Numbered from the stretch's first letter, positions 1 through 10,789 are shown. The stretch: 64,000 nt of DNA from Candidatus Pelagibacter communis (GCF_012932795.1 NZ_LANA01000001.1:122063-186062), one strand, 5' to 3'. Notes: generated by a model not told the origin, from the sequence alone. Program-made: numbers and translations.

Positions 1-680
1 AAGTTTTACTGCCTGATATGGCTGCTGGCTGTTCTTTATCATCATCAGTAACTGGTAAAGATGTAAGGTTATTAAAGGAAAAATATCCCGGTGTGCCTGT
101 TGTATCTTATGTTAATACTTCTGCTGAGGTAAAAGCTGAAACAGATATTTGTTGTACCTCTGCTAACGCAGTTAAAATTGTAGAATCTCTTGGAGTTAAA
201 AAAGTTATTTTTTTACCTGACGACTACCTGGCAAAATATGTTGCTTCTCAAACCAATGTTGAAATTATTGCTTGGAAGGGGATATGCATGGTACATGACC
301 AATTTAATGAAAGAGAAATACATGATATCAGAGCAAAAAATCCTGGTATTAAGATAATAGCTCATCCAGAGTGTCCACCTGATGTAATTAAAGCTAGTGA
401 CTTTGCTGGATCGACTGGTGGAATGATTAAGTATGTAGAGGATAATCAACCTAAAAAAGTTATGATGGTTACTGAATGTTCAATGAGTGACAACATTCAA
501 GTAGAAAACCCAAATGTAGAATTTATTAGACCGTGCAACCTCTGCCCTCATATGAAAAGAATTACATTGCCAAAAATTTTAGAATGCCTAGAAAATGAAA
601 CTGGTGAAATTATAATGGACAAAGAAACAATAAAAAAAGCAAGAATCCCAGTTGAGAGAATGATTACAATCGGCAGATAA
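1..680 (+). CDS. nadA: Quinolinate synthase NadA (5' end outside window)
   Basis: Condenses iminoaspartate with dihydroxyacetone phosphate to quinolinate in de novo NAD synthesis, using a [4Fe-4S] cluster. The frame is open to the left edge (VLLPD precedes the first internal Met at base 18), so the true start lies outside; about 220 C-terminal residues of the usual 320-350 are visible. Cysteines 5, 90 (in GICMVHD) and 176 (in CNLCP), counted from that Met, have the roughly 86-residue spacing of the cluster ligands known from the family. [10 protein letters not shown] and HPECPPDV are further family motifs. nadC follows after 5 bases, so the pair is a NAD operon. Confidence 0.96.
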   Translation, partial: VLLPDMAAGCSLSSSVTGKDVRLLKEKYPGVPVVSYVNTSAEVKAETDICCTSANAVKIVESLGVKKVIFLPDDYLAKYVASQTNVEIIAWKGICMVHDQFNEREIHDIRAKNPGIKIIAHPECPPDVIKASDFAGSTGGMIKYVEDNQPKKVMMVTECSMSDNIQVENPNVEFIRPCNLCPHMKRITLPKILECLENETGEIIMDKETIKKARIPVERMITIGR

Positions 681-685
681 TAAAA

Positions 686-1519
686 GTGTCTCAAATAAAA
701 TTAAACAATTATTATATCAAAAATATTGTAAAGCGTGCTTTGAATGAAGATCTATATCCTTCTGGAGATATTACCTCAAACTTAATTAAAAATAATAAAA
801 TAATAAAAGTCAAATTAATTTCTAACCAACAAGCTGTAGTTGCTGGATTAGAGTTTGCAAAACAAACATTTAAATTAATAGATAATAAAATTAAATTTAA
901 TATTAAAAAAAAAGAAGGTTCATTAGTAAAAAAAAATGATCTTATTGCAACAATAAAGGGTAAAGCTGAAAATATTTTGATTGGTGAAAGGGTTGCTTTA
1001 AATTTTATGAGTCATATCTCTGGAATTGCTACTAAAACTAATCAATTTGTTAATTTAGTTAATAAAAGATGTAAGATTTGCTGTACTAGAAAAACAATTC
1101 CAACTTTAAGAGTAATACAAAAATATGCTGTTAAGTTAGGTGGGGGTACTAACCATAGATTTAACTTAAGTGATGAGTTTTTAATTAAAGACAATCACAT
1201 AGCAAGTTCAGATATTAAAACTTTAGTATCTCTTGCAATTAAAACTAAAAAGGGAAGAAAAATTACAGTAGAGATAGATAATTTAAATCAACTAAGAGAA
1301 ATAATGGGTTTAAAGTTTGATAGTGTCCTATTTGATAATATGAACAACAAAATACTTAAAACTGGTGTAAAAATGGCTAAAAAATATTATGAAACAGAAG
1401 CTTCTGGAAATGTAAACTTAAAATCAGTTAAAAAAATTGCAGCAACAGGTGTTGATAGAATTTCAATAGGTAGCATTACACATAGTGCTTCTGCAGTTGA
1501 TTTTAAATTAGAAATTTAG
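686..1519 (+). CDS. nadC: Nicotinate-nucleotide pyrophosphorylase (quinolinate phosphoribosyltransferase)
   Basis: Converts quinolinate and PRPP to nicotinate mononucleotide, the step after NadA. The 277 residues match the family length. Visible motifs are ERVALNFMSHISGIAT (101-116), TRKT (134-137), GGGTNHRF (152-159) and IKDNH (167-171), which hold the basic residues that bind quinolinate and PRPP. The start is a GTG at 686, five bases after the nadA stop; no ATG lies nearby, and the N-terminus MSQIKLNNYY suits the family. The 3' end overlaps the convergent ppdK stop by 4 bases. Confidence 0.96.
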   Translation: MSQIKLNNYYIKNIVKRALNEDLYPSGDITSNLIKNNKIIKVKLISNQQAVVAGLEFAKQTFKLIDNKIKFNIKKKEGSLVKKNDLIATIKGKAENILIGERVALNFMSHISGIATKTNQFVNLVNKRCKICCTRKTIPTLRVIQKYAVKLGGGTNHRFNLSDEFLIKDNHIASSDIKTLVSLAIKTKKGRKITVEIDNLNQLREIMGLKFDSVLFDNMNNKILKTGVKMAKKYYETEASGNVNLKSVKKIAATGVDRISIGSITHSASAVDFKLEI

Positions 1520-4179
1520 TTTCTCTTGGAAAGCTCAGCTTGAGCAGCAGCTAGTCTTGCAACTGGGACTCTATAAGGTGAACAAGAAACATAATCCAAA
1601 CCTACATTTGCACAAAAATGAATACTTTTTGGATCACCACCATGTTCTCCACAAATTCCAAGTTTAATTTTTTTGTTTTGCTTTCTTCCTTTTTCTACAG
1701 CAATTTCAACTAAATCACCTACTCCATCATCAATTGATATAAATGGATCGATAGAAAATATCTTATTTTCAATATAATCATTTAAAAACTTACCACTATC
1801 ATCCCTGCTTAAACCAAATGTCGTTTGTGTTAGATCATTTGTACCAAAACTAAAGAATTCTGCATGTTTTGCTATATCATTTGCTTTAATAGCTGCTCTT
1901 GGTAATTCAATCATAGTCCCAACTAAAAAATCAAGTTTTACTTTTTTATCTTTTTGAACTTCTTTTGCAACTCTTACTACTAAATCCTTCATTATTCTGA
2001 TCTCAGCCTCTGTTGAAACTAATGGAATCATAATTTCAGGAAATGCTGATTTAATCTTTTTTATTTTAAGTTCTGATAAAGCTTCAAAGATTGCTCTACA
2101 TTGCATTTCATAAATTTCTGGAAATGAAATCCCCAATCTACATCCTCTGTGTCCCAGCATTGGGTTTTGCTCATGTAATTCATTAATTCTAGATTCAATT
2201 TCTTTTAAAGGAAGACCTACAACAGTCGCCACATCATTAATTTCTTTTTCAGTTTTAGGAAGAAACTCATGCAATGGTGGGTCTAATAATCTTACAGTAA
2301 CGGGCAGACCATTCATAATTTTAAATATTTCAACAAAATCTTTTCTTTGATGTGGCAAAAGTTTTGCTAGAGCTTTATTTCTATCCTCCACAGTTTTTGA
2401 TAAAATCATTTCTCTTACCGATAAAATTCTTTCTTCATCAAAAAACATATGTTCTGTTCTACAAAGACCAATACCTTCTGCTCCAAAGTCTCGTGCTGTT
2501 TTGGTATCCAGTGGTGTTTCTGAATTAGTTCTAACTTTTAATTTTCTAAAACTATCTGCCCAACTCATTAATTTTGAAAAGTCTCCAGAAATTTCAGGTT
2601 TGACTGTTGGTACTTCACCTAAAATAATTCTACCCGTTGAGCCATCAATTGTAATAATGTCACCTTCTTTGACTTCAGTAAAAGATGTTTTAAAAAGCTT
2701 TGCCTCATAATTAATATCAATTTCACTAGAGCCAGATACACAAGGTCTGCCCATTCCTCTAGCAACTACTGCTGCGTGACTTGTCATTCCACCTCTTGCA
2801 GTTAAAATTCCTTTTGCTGCATGCATTCCATGAATATCTTCTGGTGATGTTTCAACTCTTACTAAGATGGTGTCTTGCATCATATCATTTAATCTCTCAG
2901 CTTCTTCTGATGAAAAAACAACCTTACCACTAGCAGCTCCAGGTGAAGCAGGTAAACCACTTGCAATAATATTTACTGAACTCTTTTCATCCAACGTTGG
3001 GTGTAATAAAGTATCTAGAGAAGCTGGGTCTATTCTCATTACTGCTTCCTTTTTAGAAATCAGTTTTTCTTTAACCATATCAACAGCAATCCTAACTGCT
3101 GATTTTGAAGTTCTTTTGCCAGACCTTGTTTGTAACATCCATAATTTTTTACTCTCAACAGTAAATTCAACATCTTGCATATCTTTATAATGTTTTTCTA
3201 AAACTTTTAAAATTTTATCTAATTGTTTGAAAACTTTTGGCATAGACTCCTCCATTGAAGCTTCTTTTGCCTTTGCATCTTTTCTTGCTTTTTTTGTTAT
3301 ATACTGAGGAGTTCTTGTTCCTGCTACAACATCTTCTCCTTGAGCATTAATTAAATATTCTCCATACACCTCATTAACACCGTCTGATGGATTTCTTGTA
3401 AAGACAACACCGGTTGCACAATCATCACCCATATTACCAAATACCATAGACTGAACATTGACTGCGGTTCCCCATTCTGAAGGAATCTGGTTTAATTTTC
3501 TATAAACTTTTGCTCTGTTACTTTCCCAAGATAAAAATACAGCGCTAATTGCACCAAGTAATTGGTCATATACATTTTGAGGAAAATCTTTTTTAGCTTT
3601 ATCTTTAACAACTTTTTTGAAATCATTAATTAAACCCTCCCAATCATTTTCATCTAAATCTGTATCTAAAAGGACTCCTTTGGTTAATTTGTAGTTTTCA
3701 ATTAATTCTTCAAAAAGATAACCTTCAACTCCCATCACAACATTTCCATACATTTGAATAAATCTTCTGTAGCTATCTTTTGCAAATCTCTTATTAGAAG
3801 TTTTATTTGCAAGTGCAATTACTGTATTGTCATTCAAGCCTAAATTTAAAATTGTGTCCATCATACCAGGCATAGAAACTCTAGCACCAGATCTAACAGA
3901 TAATAATAGTGGGTTTTTTAAATCACCAAATTTTTTTCCAACTTCTTTTTCAATAACTTTTAATTCTTTTTTTATAGTATTAATAATTTGTGAATTTAAT
4001 TTTTTTTTATCTTTATAAAATAATTCACAAACTTTAGTGGATATTGTAAATCCAGGAGGAACAGGTAGCCCAATTCTTCCCATCTCTGAAAGATTGGCTC
4101 CCTTTCCACCCAAAAAATTTTTTGGATTTTTTATTTTTTTTGAATCTTTAGATTTAAAATTTAAAATTAGTTTATTCAC
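1516..4179 (-). CDS. ppdK: Pyruvate, phosphate dikinase
   Basis: Interconverts pyruvate, ATP and phosphate with PEP, AMP and PPi. It is the likely gluconeogenic entry from pyruvate here. The 887 residues fit the roughly 880-residue family. Domain order is complete: an N-terminal ATP-grasp domain opening with GGKGANLSEM (about 25-34), a central phosphohistidine domain with GGMTSHAAVVARGMGRPC (His near 460), and a C-terminal PEP/pyruvate barrel ending with GICGEHGGDP (catalytic Cys near 840). Its ATG overlaps the glyS stop by one base, making it the last gene of sppA-glyQ-glyS-ppdK. It overlaps convergent nadC by 4 bases. Confidence 0.97.
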   Translation of the reverse strand: MNKLILNFKSKDSKKIKNPKNFLGGKGANLSEMGRIGLPVPPGFTISTKVCELFYKDKKKLNSQIINTIKKELKVIEKEVGKKFGDLKNPLLLSVRSGARVSMPGMMDTILNLGLNDNTVIALANKTSNKRFAKDSYRRFIQMYGNVVMGVEGYLFEELIENYKLTKGVLLDTDLDENDWEGLINDFKKVVKDKAKKDFPQNVYDQLLGAISAVFLSWESNRAKVYRKLNQIPSEWGTAVNVQSMVFGNMGDDCATGVVFTRNPSDGVNEVYGEYLINAQGEDVVAGTRTPQYITKKARKDAKAKEASMEESMPKVFKQLDKILKVLEKHYKDMQDVEFTVESKKLWMLQTRSGKRTSKSAVRIAVDMVKEKLISKKEAVMRIDPASLDTLLHPTLDEKSSVNIIASGLPASPGAASGKVVFSSEEAERLNDMMQDTILVRVETSPEDIHGMHAAKGILTARGGMTSHAAVVARGMGRPCVSGSSEIDINYEAKLFKTSFTEVKEGDIITIDGSTGRIILGEVPTVKPEISGDFSKLMSWADSFRKLKVRTNSETPLDTKTARDFGAEGIGLCRTEHMFFDEERILSVREMILSKTVEDRNKALAKLLPHQRKDFVEIFKIMNGLPVTVRLLDPPLHEFLPKTEKEINDVATVVGLPLKEIESRINELHEQNPMLGHRGCRLGISFPEIYEMQCRAIFEALSELKIKKIKSAFPEIMIPLVSTEAEIRIMKDLVVRVAKEVQKDKKVKLDFLVGTMIELPRAAIKANDIAKHAEFFSFGTNDLTQTTFGLSRDDSGKFLNDYIENKIFSIDPFISIDDGVGDLVEIAVEKGRKQNKKIKLGICGEHGGDPKSIHFCANVGLDYVSCSPYRVPVARLAAAQAELSKRN

Positions 4180-6245
4180 TATTTTGTTTCTATATTTGAA
4201 AAATTTATATAATAATCGAAAGTTCTACATAACATTTGCAAAAGTTCCAATCTATTTTTTTTAATATTCTTATCTTCGTCGTTAACTTTTACATTGTCAA
4301 AAAACTCAAAAATTACTTTTTTGGCACCAGCTAAATTTGTAAGGGACTCTGTATAATTTTCATCTTTATTATTATTTTTAAAATATTTTCTTAATTCATT
4401 AATTTTTTTTAGTAAATTTTTCTCATAGTCATTTTTGAAAATACCAGGGTCAGTTGTATTTGATAGTTCAATATCATTATTTTTTAATTCACTTTCTAAT
4501 ATGCTAAATGCTCTTTTATAGCTTTCGATTATGTCCTCACCAACTTCATTCTTAATATGATCATTAAGAGTTAAGGCTTTTTTATATATTTTATTCATAT
4601 GATCTATTCCATATGAACTAATGCTTGCTTCAATAATGTCATTTCTAATTTTTTTTTCCTTCATGTAATATTTTAATCTATCTATTAAAAATTCTGCTAC
4701 CTCTTTTTGTGATAAATCATTTGATATTTCAAAACCCTGGTTTTTGTGCAAAGAAGTCGAATAACTAATTAGATCATTAATCTTAAACTCTTTGTTATTA
4801 TCAATTAATAATTTAATAATACCTAATGCGGACCTTCTTAATGCAAAAGGATCTTTTGAGCTTGTTGGTTTTTTATTGATTCCAAAAAACCCTACTAACG
4901 TATCAATTTTATCAGTTAAAGCTAAGGCAATACTAAATGGTTTTTTTGGTGTTTTGCTATCAAGACCCATCGGTAGGTAATGTTCACTTACTGCTAAAGC
5001 TATTTCTTTATCAAAACCTTGCTCCATAGCAAAATATCCACCCATAATTCCTTGAAGCTCTGGAAATTCACCAACTAAGTCTGAAATCAAATCAACTTTA
5101 CAAATTGATGCTGATAGTTCGACTTGATCTTTGCTAATTAATAACTCATCAGAGATCATTGCTCCAAGTTTTCTCATTCTTTGAATCTTATCAAAATAAG
5201 ACCCTAAACCTTTAAAATAATTAATGGTTTTGAGTTTTGATACTTGTTTGACTAAATTTTGAGATTTATTTTTTTCCCAAAAAAATTGAGCATCACTTAA
5301 CCTTGCTTCTACTACTCTTTCATTTCCTGCTTTTATAAAGCCTTCTCTATCTTTATTATTTGCTACTACCAAAAATTCATTCGTAATTTTTCCCTTTTTG
5401 TCAAAAGTTGGGAAATATTTTTGATGAAATTGCATTGTAATTATTAAAATTTCTTTTGGAATACTTAAAAATTTTTCATCAAAATTACATATTAAGATAT
5501 TAGGTTGCTCAACTATATCTGAAACTTCATCTAGAAGTTTATTATTAGACTCAATAGTTAGGCTTTTATTATTAGATATTTTTTCAAATGCCTTAACAAT
5601 AAATTCTTTTCTTAAATTATGATCTATAATTATACCTGATTGTTTGAAAAAAATTTTATAACTTTTAAAATTTTTAAATATTTTTTGCTTATCTTCAAAT
5701 TCTTTATCAGTAAATGTTGTATTTGAGGATGTTAAATGATGAAATTTAAAGTTCAAACTTTTACCATCAAAAACTGCAAGAATGGACTTCAAAGGTCTCG
5801 CCCAATTAAGGCTATAACCTCCCCATTTCATTGATTTTTTCCATTGAAGTTTATCAAGAACTAAAGGTGCATGTTCTTTCAGTAAATTAATTGTACTAAT
5901 CTTTTTGGAAGGCTTCTTGAAGAAATAAAACTCTCCTTTTTCGTTTTTTTTTTTTAGTAAGTTTTTTTTATCTATTTGGTTTGATCTTAAAAAACCTTCT
6001 AAAGCTTTTTCTGGAGCATTAACATTTGGCCCTTTTATTTCTTCAGCTTTTTGGGTTATTTCTTTAGACATCCCCTCGAAGAGAACTATTAAACGATTTG
6101 GCGTTGAAAAAGATGAACTTTTTTTAACCAAAATTTGTTTTTCTTCAAATAATTTCTGAAAGCTTTCAAGCAAAGCATTACGTGAATTACGTTGTAAACC
6201 AGCTGGTATCTCTTCACTGAATAGTTCTAAAAAAAATTCTGACAT
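4179..6245 (-). CDS. glyS: Glycine--tRNA ligase beta subunit
   Basis: Beta subunit of the bacterial alpha2beta2 glycyl-tRNA synthetase; it carries the tRNA-binding regions while GlyQ holds the catalytic core. The 688 residues match the usual length of about 690. The N-terminus [18 protein letters not shown] is the conserved opening of the family, and KWGGYSLNWARPLKSIL, the QFHQKYFP segment and DPFALRRSALGI are typical. It follows glyQ with a one-base stop/start overlap and leads into ppdK the same way, which suggests translational coupling. The codon use is lysine- and asparagine-rich like its neighbours. Confidence 0.97.
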   Translation of the reverse strand: MSEFFLELFSEEIPAGLQRNSRNALLESFQKLFEEKQILVKKSSSFSTPNRLIVLFEGMSKEITQKAEEIKGPNVNAPEKALEGFLRSNQIDKKNLLKKKNEKGEFYFFKKPSKKISTINLLKEHAPLVLDKLQWKKSMKWGGYSLNWARPLKSILAVFDGKSLNFKFHHLTSSNTTFTDKEFEDKQKIFKNFKSYKIFFKQSGIIIDHNLRKEFIVKAFEKISNNKSLTIESNNKLLDEVSDIVEQPNILICNFDEKFLSIPKEILIITMQFHQKYFPTFDKKGKITNEFLVVANNKDREGFIKAGNERVVEARLSDAQFFWEKNKSQNLVKQVSKLKTINYFKGLGSYFDKIQRMRKLGAMISDELLISKDQVELSASICKVDLISDLVGEFPELQGIMGGYFAMEQGFDKEIALAVSEHYLPMGLDSKTPKKPFSIALALTDKIDTLVGFFGINKKPTSSKDPFALRRSALGIIKLLIDNNKEFKINDLISYSTSLHKNQGFEISNDLSQKEVAEFLIDRLKYYMKEKKIRNDIIEASISSYGIDHMNKIYKKALTLNDHIKNEVGEDIIESYKRAFSILESELKNNDIELSNTTDPGIFKNDYEKNLLKKINELRKYFKNNNKDENYTESLTNLAGAKKVIFEFFDNVKVNDEDKNIKKNRLELLQMLCRTFDYYINFSNIETK

Positions 6246-7129
6246 TAATCTATTTGACTACTCAACCAACTTTCAGCAACTGCTTTTGTAATATCCCTAA
6301 TTCGTCCAATATATCCAGCTCTCTGAGCAACACTTATAACTCCTCTTGCATCTAAAATATTAAATACGTGACTTGCTTTTAGACATTGATCATACGCTGG
6401 TAGAGAAATTTTTTTATCTACTAATGATTTTGCTTCAAGTTCAAGCATATCAAATATTTTAAATAAGTTATCTGTATTAGCATGCTCGAAATTATATGCA
6501 GAAAATTCTTTTTCTGCTTGAAGGAATACATCTCCATATTTTACATCTTCATTATTCCATAACAAATCATAAACATTTTTTTTTTGCTGAGTGAACATGC
6601 AAATTCTTTCAAGACCATAAGTAATTTCAACTGAAACAGGCTTACATTCAATTCCTGCCATTTGCTGGAAGTATGTAAATTGAGTAATTTCCATTCCATC
6701 GCACCAAACTTCCCAGCCTAATCCTGCGGCTCCTAAAGTTGGACTTTCCCAATCATCTTCAATAAATCTAATATCATGCTCTTTATGATTGATACCAATT
6801 ATAGATAAACTATTTAAATAAAGTTTTTTTATATTGTCAGGCGACGGTTTAATTAAAACTTGAAATTGATAATAATGTTGTAATCTATTAGGGTTATCTC
6901 CATACCTACCATCTGTAGGCCTTCTTGAAGGTTGTACATAAGCTGCTTTCCAAGGCCTAGATCCTAAAGATCTTAAAGTTGTGGCTGGATGAAAGGTTCC
7001 AGCACCCACTTCAATATCGTATGGTTGAAGAATAATACAGCCTTGTTTCCCCCAATACTTTTGAAGATTCAAAATAGTATCTTGAAATGATTGAAATTTA
7101 TGTTTTTTAGTTTTTTCTTTAGAAGCCAT
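6245..7129 (-). CDS. glyQ: Glycine--tRNA ligase alpha subunit
   Basis: Catalytic alpha subunit of glycyl-tRNA synthetase, a class II enzyme that binds glycine and ATP. At 294 residues it has the family length. Hallmarks are [10 protein letters not shown] near residue 23, [15 protein letters not shown] (about 42-56), [12 protein letters not shown], and [17 protein letters not shown]. It overlaps the upstream sppA-like gene by 11 bases and the downstream glyS by one, so it is inside a tight four-gene operon. There is no sign of damage. Confidence 0.97.
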   Translation of the reverse strand: MASKEKTKKHKFQSFQDTILNLQKYWGKQGCIILQPYDIEVGAGTFHPATTLRSLGSRPWKAAYVQPSRRPTDGRYGDNPNRLQHYYQFQVLIKPSPDNIKKLYLNSLSIIGINHKEHDIRFIEDDWESPTLGAAGLGWEVWCDGMEITQFTYFQQMAGIECKPVSVEITYGLERICMFTQQKKNVYDLLWNNEDVKYGDVFLQAEKEFSAYNFEHANTDNLFKIFDMLELEAKSLVDKKISLPAYDQCLKASHVFNILDARGVISVAQRAGYIGRIRDITKAVAESWLSSQID

Positions 7130-7925
7130 ATCTTTGCCAGATAGATCTTTCTTCTAAAATGTTTGTTAGTTGATCAATTTGATTATTAGAAGAAGAAAGT
7201 TTTTTACTTAACCAACCTTTAGATTTTTCAAATTTCTTTATAACAACATCTTCACCAAATTTTTGTTTTAATATTTCGTTTGCATTTCCCAACCCATCTA
7301 CTAATCCTAGATTTTTTGCTTTACTTCCTGCCCAAAATTCACCTGAAAATAATTCGACTTCGTCTTTATTAAGCTTAGAACCTCTACTTTCTTCTACTAC
7401 CTTAATAAAATCTTTATGCAGATCTAATTGAATGTTTTTTAGTCTTTCGATATCTTCTGTTTTTTCTTCCTGAAATGGATCAAGAGAACTTTTATTTTTT
7501 CCAGCTGTATGAACTCTTCTCTCAATACCAATTTTTTTTATTATTTCTGTGAATCCAAAAGATGAGTAGATAACACCTATGGAACCAATAATTGAACTTG
7601 AATTTGCATATATTTCATCACCTGCACAAGCTATTAAATATCCACCAGAAGCAGCAACATCTTCAGCAAATACTATAACTTTCATTTTATTTTTTTTTGC
7701 TTGAGCTCTAATGAATTGATAAATTAAGTGTGATTGAACTGGTGATCCACCTGGTGAATTTATAGTAATTGCTACTGCTTTTGCTTTTTTTAAAGAAAAA
7801 GCCTTCTCGATGGTCTCTTCTTGTCCTGCAAAATCTATGCCTTGTTTAAATTTTCCAGCGTTACCAATGATTCCATTCAATTTGATATGGGCTATTATTT
7901 TTTTCTTTTTAAAAAAGGAAATCAT
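7119..7925 (-). CDS. sppA: S49 family serine peptidase (SppA/SohB-like)
   Basis: Signal-peptide-peptidase-like serine protease of the short S49 type. Ser93 in AASGGY and Lys145 in [10 protein letters not shown] form the expected Ser/Lys dyad; their spacing of 52 equals the 147/199 spacing recalled for Bacillus SppA. INSPGGS (55-61) and the SSIIGSIGV strand (110-118) are further family motifs. The 268 residues lack the duplicated N-terminal half of E. coli SppA. There is no strong N-terminal membrane anchor ([18 protein letters not shown] is only weakly hydrophobic), so how it reaches the membrane is unclear. It is first in the operon with glyQ, glyS and ppdK. Confidence 0.88.
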   Translation of the reverse strand: MISFFKKKKIIAHIKLNGIIGNAGKFKQGIDFAGQEETIEKAFSLKKAKAVAITINSPGGSPVQSHLIYQFIRAQAKKNKMKVIVFAEDVAASGGYLIACAGDEIYANSSSIIGSIGVIYSSFGFTEIIKKIGIERRVHTAGKNKSSLDPFQEEKTEDIERLKNIQLDLHKDFIKVVEESRGSKLNKDEVELFSGEFWAGSKAKNLGLVDGLGNANEILKQKFGEDVVIKKFEKSKGWLSKKLSSSNNQIDQLTNILEERSIWQRYGF

Positions 7926-8036
7926 TGCTAATTCTTATAGAGTTTTTGATTTAATATAAAGCCTACTTATAGTTGAAGATTTAGGTGCGTCAATTGATAA
8001 GTAATAAATATAACTTAATTATACTAACTTATTTTT

Positions 8037-9050
8037 ATGGGAACAGTTGTTCAGCTTAAAAACCAAATAAATAATTCTTATTTTCAACTAAAAGATTCGG
8101 TTGATGAAAAATTAGTTTTAGTTGAAGAAAAAATTAAATCTAAGCTTTTAAGTGAAGTTGATTTGGTTCAAATAATGACAGATTACCACATAGAAACGGG
8201 TGGTAAAAGATTACGAGCACTATTAACTCTTGGGTCCGCTAAGTTATGTGGATACAACAAGGGTGGTAGAGATATTAATTTAGCTGCATGTGTGGAAATG
8301 ATACATGGTGCAACCTTAATGCATGATGATGTTATTGATCTTGGAAACATCAGAAGAGGCAAAAAAACATTAAATTCAATTTGGGGAAATCATTCTTCTG
8401 TATTAATTGGAGATTATCTTTTAAGCAGATGTTTTGAGATGATGGTAGAAGATGGTAACTTAGAAGTTCTAAAACTTTTATCATCTACTTCTGCAAAAAT
8501 TGCTCAGGGAGAAGTATTACAACTTCAACACAAAGGTGAAGTTGATATGCTAGAAGAAACTTATTTCAAAATTATCACAGCTAAAACAGCTGAACTTTTT
8601 TCTGCTGCAACTAAGGTTGGTGCAGTTTTATCTAATAAAGAAACTAAAGAAAAAGAAGCGCTAGAGTTTTATGGAAAAAATTTAGGTTTAACATTTCAAA
8701 TTGCTGACGACACTTTAGATTATAACTCTGATTTAAAATTTTTTGGTAAAAAAATTGGTAAAGATTTTCTCGAAGGTAAGATTACTTTACCTATAATTTT
8801 ATTGTTTCAAAGTGTAACTTCTGTTGAAAAAGAAAAGTTAAGAAATATTTTTAAACAAGAAGTAAGATCAGATGATGATTTAAAATTTACCTTAGATCTT
8901 ATTAAGAAATACAATATAATTAATAAATGTTATAAAAAAGCTGAACATTTTATAAATCTTGCATCAAATTCCTTAACAGTATTCAAAGATAGTGATGAAA
9001 AAAAAATTTTAGAAAATCTCACTTCTTTTAGCTTAGAAAGAACTTTCTAG
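8037..9050 (+). CDS. ispB: Long-chain polyprenyl diphosphate synthase (octaprenyl/decaprenyl type)
   Basis: Trans-prenyltransferase expected to build the ubiquinone side chain. The 337 residues contain GGKRLR (55-60), the first aspartate-rich motif DDVID (97-101) and the second, DDTLD (224-228). Small residues Ala92 and Thr93 just before the first motif leave room for a long product, in contrast to the short-chain enzyme at 12713-13585. The chain length (C40 or C50) cannot be read from the sequence. It is divergent from sppA across 111 bases and overlaps convergent pdxH by 4 bases. A TATACT element at 8020-8025 could be its -10 box but lacks a well-placed -35. Confidence 0.93.
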   Translation: MGTVVQLKNQINNSYFQLKDSVDEKLVLVEEKIKSKLLSEVDLVQIMTDYHIETGGKRLRALLTLGSAKLCGYNKGGRDINLAACVEMIHGATLMHDDVIDLGNIRRGKKTLNSIWGNHSSVLIGDYLLSRCFEMMVEDGNLEVLKLLSSTSAKIAQGEVLQLQHKGEVDMLEETYFKIITAKTAELFSAATKVGAVLSNKETKEKEALEFYGKNLGLTFQIADDTLDYNSDLKFFGKKIGKDFLEGKITLPIILLFQSVTSVEKEKLRNIFKQEVRSDDDLKFTLDLIKKYNIINKCYKKAEHFINLASNSLTVFKDSDEKKILENLTSFSLERTF

Positions 9051-9673
9051 GGACTCAATAAAGACTTGCTCCAGTTACCATCATCATCTTTAGTATACTT
9101 AAGCCTTTCATGAATTCTGCTATCACCATCTAGCCAAAATTCTATACTTGTGGGAATTAAGTTCCAGCCTGACCAATGATCTGGTCTTGGTACTTCATTT
9201 TTATTATTATATTTTTTTCTATATATCTCTATTGAATTTAAAAGTTCATCTCTATTAAATAATATAGAACTTTGCTTTGAGGCCCATGCACCAATTCTAC
9301 TTTCATAGCCTCTGGTGTTGTAATATTCGTCTGCCACTTTATCAGAAACTTTTTGTACAACTCCATTAATCCTTATTTGTCTTAAAAGACTTTTCCAATG
9401 AAAACACATTGCAGCTTTTGGATTTTTTTTAAGATCATTTCCTTTTTGACTATTTAAATTTGTATAAAAAACAAATCCATCTTTATTAAAGTCTTTTAAC
9501 AAAACCATCCTAATTGATGGTGAATTATTATGATCAGACGTTCCTAATGCTACTGCATTTGGATCATTTGGTTCTGTTTTTTTTGCTTCATTCATCCAAA
9601 CTTCAAATAAGTCTATTGGATCATTTTTATCTAAAAAGCAGTTATTAAGGCCTAATAAGTTTTTTTGATTCAT
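9047..9673 (-). CDS. pdxH: Pyridoxamine 5'-phosphate oxidase
   Basis: FMN enzyme that oxidises pyridoxamine or pyridoxine 5'-phosphate to pyridoxal phosphate. The 208 residues fit the family. Recognisable are DPNAVALGTSD, PSIRMVLLKDF, GFVFYTNLNSQKG, AAMCFHWKSLLRQIRINGVV in the FMN and substrate region, SRIGAWASKQS, and the C-terminal WSGWNLIPTSIEFW and RIHERLKY typical of PdxH. It is divergent from aroC across 33 bases and convergent with ispB. Confidence 0.96.
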   Translation of the reverse strand: MNQKNLLGLNNCFLDKNDPIDLFEVWMNEAKKTEPNDPNAVALGTSDHNNSPSIRMVLLKDFNKDGFVFYTNLNSQKGNDLKKNPKAAMCFHWKSLLRQIRINGVVQKVSDKVADEYYNTRGYESRIGAWASKQSSILFNRDELLNSIEIYRKKYNNKNEVPRPDHWSGWNLIPTSIEFWLDGDSRIHERLKYTKDDDGNWSKSLLSP

Positions 9674-9693
9674 AATTATAACAAAATAATCTA

Positions 9694-9699
9694 TATAAT
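9694..9699 (+). promoter_or_regulatory. Candidate -10 box of aroC
   Basis: A perfect TATAAT lies 7 bases before the aroC ATG, in the 33-base divergent gap with pdxH. Transcription would then start at or next to the start codon, giving an essentially leaderless mRNA. There is no convincing -35 at 16-18 bases, and TATAAT occurs by chance in DNA this AT-rich. Confidence 0.3.
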
Positions 9700-9706
9700 A
9701 TAGATA

Positions 9707-10789
9707 ATGTCATTTAATACTTTTGGAAAGCAATTTCGTTTCACAACTTGGGGAGAATCTCATGGTCCTGCATTAGGTTGTATTGTTGATGGCTGTCCAC
9801 CCAATATAAAGTTGAAAGAACAAGATATTCAAGTCGAGTTAGACAAAAGAAAGCCTGGACAGTCAAAATTTACAACTCAAAGAAAAGAGGATGATAAAGT
9901 CCAAATTTTGTCAGGAGTTTTTGAAGGTAAAACAACTGGAACCCCCATTTCTCTAATTATTTACAATCAAGACATGAGGTCGAAAGATTACGGAAATATA
10001 AAAGATAAATTTCGACCTGGACATGCTGATTTTACATATTTTAAAAAATACGGAATAAGAGATTATAGGGGTGGTGGAAGATCTTCTGCAAGAGAAACGG
10101 CTGCAAGAGTTGCTGCAGGAGCAATTGCTAAAAAAGTTTTAGAAAATAAATTAGGTAAAAAATTTAAAGTTGTAGGTGCAGTTACTCAATTAGGAATATT
10201 AGGATGTGATACTGCTAAATGGAATGATCAAGTAATTAAAAAAAATCCATTTTTTTGCCCAGATAAAAGTATATTAAAACTATGGAAAAAATACCTGTTA
10301 GATGTAAGAAAATCTGGATCTTCTTGTGGTGCAGTTATAGAAGTAAGAGCCAGAGGAATTCCTATTGGGTTGGGTGCTCCAATTTATTCTAAATTAGATA
10401 TGGATATTGCTTCCGCGATGATGAGTATCAATGCTGTTAAAGGAGTTAATATTGGCTCGGGTATGAACTCTGCACAATTAAGTGGAGAACAAAACTCAGA
10501 TGAAATTTCGCAAAAAGGTAAAAAATTGAAATTTAATTCTAACAATGCTGGTGGAATACTTGGCGGAATTTCTTCAGGACAAGAAATTGTTGTTTCGTTT
10601 GCAGTTAAGCCAACATCATCCATATTAACTACTAGAAAAACTATAGATAAGTTTGGAAAAAATACCACAATCTCTGTTAAAGGTAGACATGATCCATGTG
10701 TTGGTATTCGTGCGGTCCCTGTAGGTGAAGCAATGATGAATTGTGTTTTATTAGATCATTACTTAATGAACAAAGCTCAGTGTAGCTAA
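9707..10789 (+). CDS. aroC: Chorismate synthase
   Basis: Last step of the shikimate pathway: converts EPSP to chorismate using reduced FMN. The 360 residues match the family. Motifs are [19 protein letters not shown] at the N-terminus, [25 protein letters not shown] (cut across 103-127), [32 protein letters not shown], and the C-terminal [17 protein letters not shown]. The conserved histidines near residues 17 and 106 are present. It is a single gene, divergent from pdxH and ending 10 bases from convergent dxs. Confidence 0.98.
   Translation: MSFNTFGKQFRFTTWGESHGPALGCIVDGCPPNIKLKEQDIQVELDKRKPGQSKFTTQRKEDDKVQILSGVFEGKTTGTPISLIIYNQDMRSKDYGNIKDKFRPGHADFTYFKKYGIRDYRGGGRSSARETAARVAAGAIAKKVLENKLGKKFKVVGAVTQLGILGCDTAKWNDQVIKKNPFFCPDKSILKLWKKYLLDVRKSGSSCGAVIEVRARGIPIGLGAPIYSKLDMDIASAMMSINAVKGVNIGSGMNSAQLSGEQNSDEISQKGKKLKFNSNNAGGILGGISSGQEIVVSFAVKPTSSILTTRKTIDKFGKNTTISVKGRHDPCVGIRAVPVGEAMMNCVLLDHYLMNKAQCS

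Noticed and set aside
2501..3190. Plus-strand open frames inside ppdK, and similar frames opposite other genes
   Set aside because: Antisense shadows of well-supported genes with complete motifs; no family features of their own.
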